Below, piece by piece: positions 16,799 to 24,597 of a DNA stretch of 64,000 nucleotides. Each line of letters begins with the position of its first letter. Position 1 is the first letter of the stretch. Both the position numbers and the translations under genes were made by a program. The notes beneath the pieces are model-generated. The model ran no database searches and was not told the DNA's origin. It saw only the letters and a list, made by a program, of their open reading frames with translations. The stretch comes from Haladaptatus paucihalophilus DX253 (lineage in GTDB: Archaea > Halobacteriota > Halobacteria > Halobacteriales > Haladaptataceae): contig NZ_AQXI01000001.1 of the NCBI RefSeq assembly GCF_000376445.1, positions 714,962 through 778,961 on the forward strand, written 5' to 3'.

Positions 16799-17812
16799 AT
16801 GCTTGTGGAGGGCACCATCCTGTCCGGGCCGAACTTCGAACCCGTGGAAGGCCGCGTCGTCGTCGAGGATGGTACGATAACTGCCATCGAAGAAGAATCC
16901 GTTTCGTCGTCGAACATCGTCTGTCCCGCGTTCGTCAACGCACACACCCACATCGGGGATTCCATCGCGAAGGAGGCCGGTGCGGGCCTCTCGTTGGAGG
17001 AACTCGTCGCGCCGCCGGACGGACTCAAACACCGACTTCTTCGGAAGACGTCGCGTGCGAAGAAGGTCGAAGCGATGCGGCGGTCGTTGGAGTTCATGCA
17101 ATCGACGGGAACCGCCTCGTTTCTCGAATTCCGCGAGGGCGGCGTCGAGGGCGTCTTCGCCCTCCGCGAGGCCGCCGAGAGCTTGGACATCGACCCGTTC
17201 ATCCTCGGTCGGGAAACGGTCGATGCGATGGAAGCGGCGGACGGATTCGGCGCGAGCGGAGCCAACGACGCCGACTTCGGCCGTGAACGGACGGCGACGA
17301 AACGGGCAGGGAAGACGTTCGGAATCCACGCGGGCGAGGCCGACCCGAGCGACATCAACCCGGCGCTCGACCTCTCGCCGGATTTCCTCGTTCACGTCGT
17401 CCACCCCGAGCCGATTCACCTCGACCGAATCGAAGACAGCGAGATTCCCATCGCGGTCTGTCCGCGCTCGAACCTCGTCACCGGGGTCGGTATGCCCCCG
17501 ATTCGGGACCTTCTCGAACGGACGACGGTCGCGCTCGGGACGGACAACGTGATGTTGAACAGTCCGTCGATGTTCCGCGAGATGGAGTTCACGGCGAAGT
17601 TGACGGACGTCTCGCCCCGCGAAGTGCTTCGGATGGCGACGCGAAACGGGGCGCGCATCGCGGGGCTGAACCGCGGCGTCATCGAACCCGGACGCGACGC
17701 GAAACTGCTCGTCCTCGACGGCGACTCGGACAACCTCGCCGGAAACCGCGACGTGGTTCGTTCGGTGGTCCGTCGGGCGGGTGCAAGCGACGTAACCGAC
17801 GTGGTGCTGTAG
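16799..17812 (+). CDS. Metal-dependent amidohydrolase (deaminase-like)
   Basis: 337 aa amidohydrolase-superfamily enzyme. The metal ligands are visible: HTHIGDS (near 50), GIHAGE (near 181), HVVHPE (near 201) and LGTDN (near 247). The closing region KLLVLDGDSDNLAGNRD is the usual terminal beta domain. It is shorter than typical chlorohydrolases or cytosine deaminases (400-450 aa). The substrate cannot be read from sequence; a nucleobase or pterin-like ring is plausible. A TATA element supports this start. Confidence 0.85.
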   Translation: MLVEGTILSGPNFEPVEGRVVVEDGTITAIEEESVSSSNIVCPAFVNAHTHIGDSIAKEAGAGLSLEELVAPPDGLKHRLLRKTSRAKKVEAMRRSLEFMQSTGTASFLEFREGGVEGVFALREAAESLDIDPFILGRETVDAMEAADGFGASGANDADFGRERTATKRAGKTFGIHAGEADPSDINPALDLSPDFLVHVVHPEPIHLDRIEDSEIPIAVCPRSNLVTGVGMPPIRDLLERTTVALGTDNVMLNSPSMFREMEFTAKLTDVSPREVLRMATRNGARIAGLNRGVIEPGRDAKLLVLDGDSDNLAGNRDVVRSVVRRAGASDVTDVVL

Positions 17813-17835
17813 GTCGGCATTCCATCGGTTCTGTC

Positions 17836-17940
17836 ACGTTACCGCTGTCGCCACCTCGCCGTCTTACCGCTTTGCCGTCTTGCCATCTCATCGCCTTACC
17901 GCCTTACCGCCTCGCCGTCGTCCTCCCACCGCCGTTGTCG
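17836..17940. repeat. Degenerate pyrimidine-rich short repeats
   Basis: A run of related motifs such as ACCGCTGTCG, GCCGTCTTACCGC, TTTGCCGTCTTGCC and CGCCTTACCGCCTTACCGC follows the amidohydrolase stop. It looks like slippage-derived low complexity with no open frame of interest. Confidence 0.45.
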
Positions 17941-18009
17941 CACCGGACTTCGGGAATGTACGTCCCGCGACCGATGCCGTTTCGTTTCGAAGGAAGTTCT
18001 CACCAAATG

Positions 18010-18018
18010 AGTTAAGAC
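18010..18018 (+). promoter_or_regulatory. TATA element for the universal stress protein gene
   Basis: AGTTAAGAC lies 36 bases before the ATG at 18050, which would leave a leader of about nine bases. Confidence 0.5.
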
Positions 18019-18049
18019 AACCCATACCGTGCCATTCGGTAACATTCCA

Positions 18050-18535
18050 ATGTACGACCGAATTCTCGTCCCGACCGATGGTTCGGAGGAGACGACGTGC
18101 GTCATCGCACACGCCGCCGAACTGGCCGAGGCGCACGGCGCGGAACTGCACGCGATATACGTCATCAACTCCTCGACGTTCGCCAGCCTCCCCATGGAGT
18201 CGTCGTGGGAGGGCGTCTCCGACATGCTCGAAGAGGAGGGAAAATCGGCGCTCGAAGACGCCCGCCACGTCGCGGAGGAGTACGACGTTTCGCTGACGAC
18301 CCACTTGCTCGAAGGGCCGCCGAACAAGGAAATCGTCCGCTACGCCGAACTGGACGGTTTCGACCTCATCGTGATGGGAACGCACGGACGCGGCGGCATC
18401 GACCGCCTCCTGCTCGGCAGCGTGGCCGAGCGCGTCGTCCGCGCTTCGACCGTCCCCGTCCTCACGGTCCGCGTCGGCGGTGAGGACGACGGACCGGACG
18501 TCTCGGCGACCGGCAAAGCACACAGCAGTAGCTGA
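18050..18535 (+). CDS. Universal stress protein (UspA family)
   Basis: 161 aa cytoplasmic ATP-binding stress protein. It opens MYDRILVPTDGSEET and keeps the nucleotide motif GTHGRGGIDRLLLGS (G-2x-G-9x-G-S). An in-frame GTG seven codons upstream (18029) is rejected because USP proteins start at MYDRIL and the TATA spacing fits 18050. It stands alone between the amidohydrolase and birA. Confidence 0.93.
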   Translation: MYDRILVPTDGSEETTCVIAHAAELAEAHGAELHAIYVINSSTFASLPMESSWEGVSDMLEEEGKSALEDARHVAEEYDVSLTTHLLEGPPNKEIVRYAELDGFDLIVMGTHGRGGIDRLLLGSVAERVVRASTVPVLTVRVGGEDDGPDVSATGKAHSSS

Positions 18536-18579
18536 ACCTGAACGCCGTCAGTTCCAACCTTCGACATCTTCATCGGTCG

Positions 18580-19608
18580 TCAGTTCGCCGGGCGAAGGTG
18601 GTCGCAATCGCCCGCGTGAACGCGGACGTCTCCATCGTCAGTCTCGACGACCAGCGCGCCCGGCGTGACGATATCGACCGCTGTTCCAACCACGTCTCCG
18701 TTCGTCGTTTCGACCCGTACCCGCTGGCCCAGCGTCGCCGACAGTTCTCGCCACGCCGGAAGGACGGCATCCACGTCCGTTCGGAGCGCGTCGAACTCCT
18801 CTAGCACCCGTTGGACGAACACCCGTCGGTTCACGCTCCCGACGACTTCCTGCACGCTCGTCGCGCCCTCCGGGAGGTCGTCGGCCGGGATGTTGACGTT
18901 GATTCCGGTGCCGACGATTACCCACGAGACGCGATTCGCCTCGCCTTCCATCTCGGTGAGGATGCCACAGAGCTTCTCTCCGCCTCTCGCTCCGGCGGCG
19001 GTGCCTTGCTCCGACTGGCCCTCGCTCGTTTCACTCACGAGGACGTCATCAGAACTCCGGTCCGACTGGCCCTCGTTCGCTCGTTCCTCGCTCACGAGGA
19101 CGTCGTTCGGCCACTTTATTTCCGCCGGGACGCCGGCCTCCCGCGCCGCTCGCGCCACCGCGACGGCGGCGGCGAGCGTCAGGAGCGGCGCGTGCGCTGG
19201 CGGGATGTTCGGGCGAAGCACGAGGCTCAACCAGACGCCGCCGGACGGACCGACCCACGTTCGTTCGAGACGCCCCCGTCCGCCGACCTGCTCGTCCGCC
19301 AGTACGACGACATCCTCGGCACCCTCCTCGGCCAGTTCCCGCGCTCTGTCGTTCGTGCTCCCGATGGAGTCGTGATATTCGACGGAAAAGGGTGCGTCGA
19401 GTCCGTACTCGACCGATGGACCGAACTCGGGGACGTCATCGAGGAGGTAGCCATCGCTCGTGCTCTCGATTTCGAACCCGGCGGTGCGAAGCGCCTCGAC
19501 GTGTTTCCAAATCGCGTTCCGCGAAATGTCGAGGCTGTCCGCGAGTTCCGGCCCGGAAACTGGACCGTCCGCGAGCGCGTCCAAGACGGCCCGCCGTGTC
19601 TCGTTCAT
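18580..19608 (-). CDS. birA: Biotin-protein ligase / biotin repressor
   Basis: 342 aa bifunctional protein: an N-terminal winged helix (residues about 1-60, SGPELADSLDISRNAIWKHVEAL) and a ligase domain with GGRGRLERTW, KWPNDVLV and GTGINVN. It biotinylates acyl-CoA carboxylase carriers and may repress biotin genes. Between KWPND and GEKLCGIL there is an insertion of about 30 residues with the motif DVLVSE...EGQS present twice, from a local DNA duplication (19010-19049 and 19061-19106). The start MNETRRAVLDAL is preferred to one nine codons upstream. Confidence 0.92.
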   Translation of the reverse strand: MNETRRAVLDALADGPVSGPELADSLDISRNAIWKHVEALRTAGFEIESTSDGYLLDDVPEFGPSVEYGLDAPFSVEYHDSIGSTNDRARELAEEGAEDVVVLADEQVGGRGRLERTWVGPSGGVWLSLVLRPNIPPAHAPLLTLAAAVAVARAAREAGVPAEIKWPNDVLVSEERANEGQSDRSSDDVLVSETSEGQSEQGTAAGARGGEKLCGILTEMEGEANRVSWVIVGTGINVNIPADDLPEGATSVQEVVGSVNRRVFVQRVLEEFDALRTDVDAVLPAWRELSATLGQRVRVETTNGDVVGTAVDIVTPGALVVETDDGDVRVHAGDCDHLRPAN

Positions 19609-19766
19609 ACCGTCCGATAGGAACCCGTTCGACAAGAATCGTCCCGTTTGGTCGCGGCGTCCGTCACCGCCGGTTCCATCCGTCCCGAATTCTGTCCGGT
19701 TCCGACAGCAACCACGCTCCGGCCGATTTCAACCACGTTCCGACGCGAATCGGCTGGAAACCCAAG

Positions 19767-19775
19767 GGATAAATT
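19767..19775 (+). promoter_or_regulatory. TATA element for the carbonic anhydrase gene
   Basis: GGATAAATT centred 28 bases before the ATG at 19799; it supports this ATG over the in-frame GTG at 19787. Confidence 0.65.
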
Positions 19776-19798
19776 CGAAGTAGAGAGTGCATACAACC

Positions 19799-20479
19799 AT
19801 GCACTCCAGGTTCGTCGAGATGTTGCAGCGAAACGCGGACCACGCCGCGGCGTTCCGGACCCGATTTGACGACGTACAGGACTCCCAACGACCGGGCGTC
19901 GTCACCGTCTGTTGCTCGGACTCGCGCGTCCTGCAGGACCATATCTGGGGGAACGAGGAACCCGGCGACGTCTTCACGTGCGGCAACATCGGAAACCGCG
20001 TCGTCCAGCGCACGGACGACGGTGAAGTCGTCTCCGGCGACGTGCTCTACCCGGTCGAGCACACGGGGACGAAAACCGTCGTCGTCGTGGGACACACGGG
20101 CTGTGGAGCCGTCACGGCGACGTACGACGCTTTGACGGACGGCGTGTCCGAACCCGCGGGTATCGAACACTGCCTCGACCTGTTGAAACCCCGCCTCGAA
20201 GCGGGCGTCGAAGCGCTCCCGGACGACGTGGACCGGGCGGGTGCCATCAACCGCCTCGTCGAGTACAACGTCGATAGACAGGTCGAATTCCTCCTGGACA
20301 GCGACGACATCCCGGACGACGTGGACGTCATCGGCGTCGTCTACGACTTCCAGGATGTCTACTCCGGGGAGAGAGGAGAAGTCCACGTCATCAACGCGAA
20401 CGGCGAAACCGCCGTCGAAACGTTGCGAGACGACCACGAGGAGATAGGCGGACGAATCGAGCGGCTCTGGCAGTACTGA
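19799..20479 (+). CDS. Beta-class carbonic anhydrase
   Basis: 226 aa zinc enzyme that interconverts CO2 and bicarbonate. The zinc ligands and dyad are visible: CCSDSR near residues 38-43 and GHTGCGA near 98-104, with FTCGNIGNRV between them. The length and order fit the beta class. It appears monocistronic, with its own TATA element and a divergent birA upstream. Confidence 0.93.
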   Translation: MHSRFVEMLQRNADHAAAFRTRFDDVQDSQRPGVVTVCCSDSRVLQDHIWGNEEPGDVFTCGNIGNRVVQRTDDGEVVSGDVLYPVEHTGTKTVVVVGHTGCGAVTATYDALTDGVSEPAGIEHCLDLLKPRLEAGVEALPDDVDRAGAINRLVEYNVDRQVEFLLDSDDIPDDVDVIGVVYDFQDVYSGERGEVHVINANGETAVETLRDDHEEIGGRIERLWQY

Positions 20480-20638
20480 GGACGCGACCGCGACACTTTC
20501 GAACCGCCCTCCCCACCGATGCCTTCCGAGACAACAGCCTTGCTCCGTTCGATTCGTCGCCGATCTGCAGGTATTCTTCGAACTCCTCTCGGAACAGTGG
20601 AGCAACGATTCGGAGGGAGCGTGACCGCGACGGCGGGA

Positions 20639-21299
20639 CTACAACCCACCCCACAGCGCGAGCAGTCCGAACCCGACGATAATCACGCCCGCGAGTCGGT
20701 TCACCCGGCGCATGGTTGACCGTCCGAATCGCGTCCGGAAGTGCCCCACGGCGGAACTCAACGCGAACCACCAGAGCGCCGACCCGAGGAAGACGCCGCC
20801 GACCAGCGCGGCGGCGTCCGTATCGTTCCCCGACACTCCGACGCCCAACCCGGTGAAGATGCCGACGAAGGCGAGGATGGTCACGGGGTTGGTTATCGTC
20901 AAGAGAAACGTCGAACCGTAGTCTCGCACGAGCCCGGGTACGTCCGGTGTGGACGCGGTGGACGCGGTGGGTCCGGTAATTGCGGTGGGTACGGTTTCCG
21001 CTGGTTCGGCGCGGAGCGACTGTACGCCGAGGTACAGGAGGAGGACCCCGCCGCCGAGACGGATGCTCGTCCGGTGGGCGAGCAGCGTCGAGGACAGTAT
21101 CGTGATTCCGAATCCGGCGATGGTGCCGTACACGGCGTCCGCGGACGCCGCTCCGAGTCCGCTGACGAAGCCCGAGAGCCGTCCCTTAGAAAGCGTTCGC
21201 TGGATGCACAGGACGCCGATTGGCCCGACCGGTGCCGCAATCGAGACGCCGAGAACGATACCCTGAATCAGAATGGCGATTGTCGTCGTTAATACGCAT
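20639..21299 (-). pseudogene. LysE-type transporter gene with an apparent start-proximal frameshift
   Basis: Membrane exporter of the LysE/RhtB family. From about 21293 downward one frame gives ILIQGIVLGVSIAAPVGPIG, then RTLSKGRLSGFVSGLGAASADAVYG and further helices to LALWGGL. This frame has no ATG, GTG or TTG before the conserved APVGPIG motif; TGA at 21299-21301 closes it. The ATG at 21299, correctly spaced from a TATA element, is one frame off. Removing one base around 21291-21296 would give MRLTTTIAILIQG. Either a real frameshift, a sequencing error, or a non-standard start codon. Confidence 0.75.
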
Positions 21300-21325
21300 C
21301 ACCTCTACCACCGAGAGGTCGTTCG

Positions 21326-21334
21326 CATCTAAAT
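21326..21334 (-). promoter_or_regulatory. TATA element for the LysE-type gene
   Basis: ATTTAGATG (minus strand) is centred about 31 bases before the ATG at 21299, which points to that ATG as the original start. Confidence 0.55.
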
Positions 21335-21364
21335 GCCTTCCGCATTCGTGGTTCTTGTTAACGA

Positions 21365-21411
21365 TGAACAATCAAGGTGGTGTTCGGAATGCTAATATGA
21401 ATGGTTGTTCA
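21365..21411. promoter_or_regulatory. Candidate arsR operator region with inverted repeat
   Basis: TGAACAA (21365-21371) and TTGTTCA (21405-21411) form an inverted pair flanking the core promoter of arsR (GCTAATATGA near 21391-21400). Autorepression by ArsR-family proteins at such sites is common. Binding is inferred. Confidence 0.4.
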
Positions 21412-21422
21412 ATTACTCAAGC

Positions 21423-21821
21423 GTGACCCAGGACACGACCAGACTCCGGCGATTCATCGCGGACGAGACCGACGGATGCTGTGACGCCGACGTCGAAGCG
21501 CGACTCGACGAACTCGAATCCTTCACGGGGGGGATTCCGGACGACTACGCGACCGATTTGGACGCGTTGAAAACCCTCGGGAACGAGACTCGGTACCGAA
21601 TCACACGATTGCTTGCCGCCGCGGAGGACGAACTCTGCGTCTGTGAGATAACCCCGTCGTTCGACGTGAGCGAGAGCGCCGTCAGCCACGCGCTGTCCGA
21701 CCTCACCGACGCCGGGTTGCTGTCCCGCCGAAAAGAAGGGACGTGGCGCTATTATCGGACGACGGCGCGGGCGGAACGGGTCGTTGCGGCGCTCGACGCG
21801 ACACGAGGTGAAAACGAATGA
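21423..21821 (+). CDS. arsR: ArsR-family metal-sensing repressor
   Basis: 132 aa winged-helix regulator. The helix-turn-helix is FDVSESAVSHALSDLTDAGLL, preceded by the metal-box-like ELCVCEI. A second Cys pair near the N-terminus (DGCCDAD) may add ligands. The GTG at 21423 is chosen because a TATA-like element lies about 27 bases upstream; a TTG six codons earlier is possible. The gene overlaps arsM by ATGA, so it senses arsenic (arsenite or methylarsenite) and controls this operon by inference. Confidence 0.88.
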   Translation: MTQDTTRLRRFIADETDGCCDADVEARLDELESFTGGIPDDYATDLDALKTLGNETRYRITRLLAAAEDELCVCEITPSFDVSESAVSHALSDLTDAGLLSRRKEGTWRYYRTTARAERVVAALDATRGENE

Positions 21822-22651
21822 GCGAAAATACGGACACGACCGACGAGGAGCACAGGAATCTCGATGCCGCGGAACAGCGACGCGCCGTTCGCAACCGGTA
21901 CGCCCGAATCGCCACGGAGACGGACGGTTGCGCCGACGGAGACGGTTGCTGTGACGAATCGGCCACGCAGAGTTCGGAGCAACTCGGTTACGACGATGAC
22001 GAAGTGAACTCGGTAGCGGACGGCGCGGACTTGGGACTCGGGTGCGGAAATCCGAACGCCATCGCGTCGCTCGAAACGGGCGACACGGTGCTCGACCTCG
22101 GGTCCGGTGCGGGATTCGACTGCTTCCTCGCCGCACGGGAGGTCGGCGAGTCCGGGCGGGTTATCGGCGTCGACATGACTCCCGAGATGGTCGAGAAGGC
22201 TCGGGAGAACGTCGTGAAGAACGACGCGACGAACGTCGAGTTCCGCCTCGGCGAAATCGAACACCTCCCCGTCTCCGACGAGACGGTCGACGTCATCATC
22301 TCGAACTGCGTCATCAACCTCTCGCCGAACAAGCCGCAGGTCTTCCGCGAGGCGTTTCGGGCGCTCCGCCCGGACGGACGGGTGGCCGTCTCGGACGTCG
22401 TGATGACCGCTCCCATCCCGGATGCGGTTCGAACGGATCCCGAATCCGTGGCCGCCTGCGTCGGTGGCTCCTCGACAATCGACGAACTGCGAGCGATGCT
22501 AACCGAGGCCGGTTTCGTCGACGTCGAGATAACGCCGAAAGAGGACAGCGAAGAGTTCATCCGCGAATGGGACGACAGCCTCGACCTCGGCGAATACATC
22601 GTCTCCGCGGCGATAACGGGCCGGAAGCCTCGACAGGGTGAGAGCGAATGA
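21818..22651 (+). CDS. arsM: Arsenite S-adenosylmethionine methyltransferase
   Basis: 277 aa SAM-dependent enzyme that methylates As(III). The SAM motif is VLDLGSGAGFDCFLAA. The three conserved arsenic-binding cysteines are in LGLGCGNP, ISNCVINLSP and AACVGGS. The N-terminus has an extra Cys cluster (GCADGDGCC), often seen in this family. It overlaps arsR and arsC by four bases each, forming a tight arsenic detoxification operon. Confidence 0.95.
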   Translation: MSENTDTTDEEHRNLDAAEQRRAVRNRYARIATETDGCADGDGCCDESATQSSEQLGYDDDEVNSVADGADLGLGCGNPNAIASLETGDTVLDLGSGAGFDCFLAAREVGESGRVIGVDMTPEMVEKARENVVKNDATNVEFRLGEIEHLPVSDETVDVIISNCVINLSPNKPQVFREAFRALRPDGRVAVSDVVMTAPIPDAVRTDPESVAACVGGSSTIDELRAMLTEAGFVDVEITPKEDSEEFIREWDDSLDLGEYIVSAAITGRKPRQGESE

Positions 22652-23103
22652 CGGAGCAAAATGACGGCACCGTCACGGTCGCGTTCGTCTGCGTACAGAA
22701 CGCGGGGCGGAGTCAGATGGCGACCGCTTTCGCCGAGCGAGAGCGTGACCGGCGGGGACTCGAAGACCGGGTACGCATCGTCACCGGTGGAACCGACCCC
22801 GCGAATCACGTCCACGGTGTCGTCGTCGAAACGATGGCCGAGAACGGGTTCGACCTCGGAGACCGGACTCCGCGAAAAATCACGCACGACGAGACGATGA
22901 ACGCGGACATCGTTATCACGATGGGCTGTTCCGCGGAGAACGTCTGTCCGATGACGTGGCGGGGAGACGCCCGCGACTGGGCGCTCGACGACCCGCACGG
23001 ACGGGAAATCGAGGCGGTGCGGGGAATACGGGATGACATCGAGCGGAGGGTCTCGGAACTGTTCGACGAACTCGCCGAGAACGCCACTGAACGAGGTGTC
23101 TAA
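22648..23103 (+). CDS. arsC: Arsenate reductase, low-molecular-weight phosphatase type
   Basis: 151 aa enzyme that reduces arsenate to arsenite, feeding ArsM. The P-loop CVQNAGRS starts at Cys15; GCSAENVCP provides the redox cysteine pair, and DDPHG the general acid loop. This is the thioredoxin-linked ArsC type. It is the last gene of arsR-arsM-arsC. No arsenite efflux pump is present in the operon. Confidence 0.94.
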   Translation: MTEQNDGTVTVAFVCVQNAGRSQMATAFAERERDRRGLEDRVRIVTGGTDPANHVHGVVVETMAENGFDLGDRTPRKITHDETMNADIVITMGCSAENVCPMTWRGDARDWALDDPHGREIEAVRGIRDDIERRVSELFDELAENATERGV

Positions 23104-23174
23104 CGGGTGCGGTTTCGCCGAAGAGCACCGCGTCACTTTTAGCCCCCGTCGGAGAATCCGCAGTATCCACGCCT

Positions 23175-23798
23175 ATGTCTCCTACTTTGTTCCCGGCGAC
23201 CATCGAAAGTGAACGGCTTCGGTACGTGCCGCTACACGAGTCGGTCGACGTTCTCGACCTCTACGAGTATCACCGCTCCGGCGAGATGGATGCCGTAATG
23301 CGCCCGCTCGGGGAGACGCCTCACGCGACGCCGAAGGAAACGATGGACGAACTGACCGAAGTCAGGGACGCGTGGGAGTCCGGCGAACGGGCGACCTACG
23401 CCATGCGGTCGAACGCGGACGACGAATTCGTCGGCGTCGCCGAGCTGTGGCTCGAATGGGACAAACGCAAGACGTCGTTCGGAATTTGGGTTCGAGAGCC
23501 GTGCTGGGGACGCGGCTACTCCGCAGAGCGGGCGGGAGCGATGCTGTACGTCGCCTTCGAACTGCTCGACCTCGAACTCGTGAGCGTCGGACACGAACCC
23601 GAAAACGAGCGGTCGAAACGCGCCATCGAGAAGTACGTCGATGCCTACGGCGGGCAGTACGACGGCATCCTCCGAAATTGGCTTCCGCCGGGCGATTCCG
23701 GCGGCCCGCGGGACTTACGCGCGTACACCATCTCGCAAGCGCAGTGGCGCGAGAACGTTGCGGACGAAGAACTGGCGACGATTCGGGTCGTTCGGTAA
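23175..23798 (+). CDS. GNAT acetyltransferase (RimJ/RimL type)
   Basis: 207 aa N-acetyltransferase. It starts MSPTLFPATIESERLRYVPL, the usual opening of RimJ/RimL-type enzymes, and has the acetyl-CoA loop region WGRGYSAERAGAML and the following HEPENERSKRAIEKY segment. Substrate unknown (protein N-terminus, amino acid or antibiotic). A TTTTAG element about 35 bases upstream of the ATG may be the promoter. Confidence 0.88.
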   Translation: MSPTLFPATIESERLRYVPLHESVDVLDLYEYHRSGEMDAVMRPLGETPHATPKETMDELTEVRDAWESGERATYAMRSNADDEFVGVAELWLEWDKRKTSFGIWVREPCWGRGYSAERAGAMLYVAFELLDLELVSVGHEPENERSKRAIEKYVDAYGGQYDGILRNWLPPGDSGGPRDLRAYTISQAQWRENVADEELATIRVVR

Positions 23799-23857
23799 GT
23801 CTCACGAGGTCGCTCGCCGTTCGATACGGCGTCTTCACGCGAGAGCGGTCGTTCCCT

Positions 23858-24026
23858 TCAGTCCCCCGACGTCGAGCCTGACTTTTGCGGTGCCAACCAC
23901 GCCGCGAGTCCGCTGGAGTCGGCGGCGTGTTCGGCGCGGAAGCGAGCCCATTCGATGCCGACTTTCAGGAGAAAGAACCCGCCGAAGAGTACGCCCCCGC
24001 CGCCGATGTTTCGCTAGAATTCCCAC
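23858..24026 (-). pseudogene. Small membrane protein gene, broken near its start
   Basis: A frame ending at 23858 reads IGGGGVLFGGFFLLKVGIEW, then ARFRAEHAADSSGLAAWLAP, with one membrane helix. No start codon lies in that frame: a TAG sits just upstream. A GTG at 24026 begins VGILAKH in another frame, so a single-base shift near 24006 would join them. It may be a small gene whose 5' end was damaged. It lies directly next to the displaced end of the chorismate mutase gene (24032). Confidence 0.45.
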
Positions 24027-24031
24027 CGCGA

Positions 24032-24064
24032 TTATCGATTTTCTCTTTGCTCCACCTTGTTCAG
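24032..24064 (-). repeat. Outer copy of the chorismate mutase 3' end
   Basis: 33 bases encoding LNKVEQRENR and a TAA stop, detached from any gene. It matches 24565-24597 at 28 of 33 positions, and all five differences are silent. The first 18 bases in the reading direction (24047-24064) are identical to the other copy. Confidence 0.9.
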
Positions 24065-24123
24065 ATTCCCAACAGATGTGATAGATTCTGTGTGGATTGC
24101 CTCTATTTTCAGGGTGGAACGAA

Positions 24124-24483
24124 CTACGGATTTCCAACGAACCGGTGTCGGCGGGCCAGATAGAAGGTCGCAATCAGTACGTTCAACAGCGGAACAAAGA
24201 TGAACAAGTAGAGGAGGGTTGGCGTCCATTTCGACTTCTCGCTCACATACGTTCGGTCGTAGTAGAGTGCGAACGGGGCGAACAGGGAGAGTGCGTAATT
24301 CACGACGGTTAGCACTGATGCCGTCTCACTCAGATATCCTGAAACCTGTAGTCCGACATGCTGTGCGAAGGCGGTGTTCAGGAGAGTTACCGACAGCCAA
24401 AGGAGGAACGAAATGGGTATCGACAAAATCGGAACCCACCAACTGCCGGGAAACAGCACTTTGCGGCTTTGTTTTGTGGCCAT
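24124..24483 (-). CDS. Cassette-borne four-helix membrane protein
   Basis: 119 aa with about four hydrophobic segments: WWVPILSIPISFLLWLSVTLL, the YLSETASVLTVVNYALSLFA region, and TPTLLYLFIFVPLLNVLIAT, plus a basic C-terminal RRHRFVGNP. It begins MATKQSRK. I do not recognise a characterised family. It is the only gene in the 533-bp cassette, transcribed in the same direction as the chorismate mutase it follows. Its base composition is less GC-rich than the flanking core genes. Confidence 0.75.
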   Translation of the reverse strand: MATKQSRKVLFPGSWWVPILSIPISFLLWLSVTLLNTAFAQHVGLQVSGYLSETASVLTVVNYALSLFAPFALYYDRTYVSEKSKWTPTLLYLFIFVPLLNVLIATFYLARRHRFVGNP

Positions 24484-24564
24484 TCACTTTCGTCCATGAC
24501 ACAGATGCACGCAATCAGTAATAGCTCTTCGTGACGATTTTCAAACTGTGCGTTGTGTCAGTCG

Positions 24565-24597
24565 CTACCGATTCTCGCGTTGCTCCACCTTGTTCAG
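24565..24597 (-). repeat. Inner copy of the chorismate mutase 3' end
   Basis: The functional 3' end of the chorismate mutase gene, encoding LNKVEQRENR and TAG with GC-rich codons. It pairs with 24032-24064. Confidence 0.9.

Larger units (their letters stand above)
24032..24597 (-). mobile_element. 533-bp single-gene cassette inserted in the chorismate mutase 3' end
   Basis: A segment bounded by direct repeats of the last 33 bases of the chorismate mutase gene (24032-24064 and 24565-24597, exact core TTGCTCCACCTTGTTCAG). The intact gene ends with the inner copy; the outer copy is a displaced end. Both encode LNKVEQRENR plus stop, using different codons. This is the footprint of site-specific integration that restores the target's coding end. 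The cargo is one membrane-protein gene (24124-24483), with less GC-rich flanks than the neighbours. No integrase is present, so it is a remnant or a non-autonomous element. Confidence 0.6.

Noticed and set aside
14966-17419. 817-codon minus-strand open frame across the HD hydrolase and amidohydrolase genes
   Set aside because: Only the last 135 codons (from 15373) are real. The rest is the antisense shadow of two well-supported plus-strand genes, as is usual in GC-rich DNA.
17836-17940. Possible CRISPR-like array
   Set aside because: The repeats are short and degenerate with no unique spacers, and no cas gene is present anywhere in the window.
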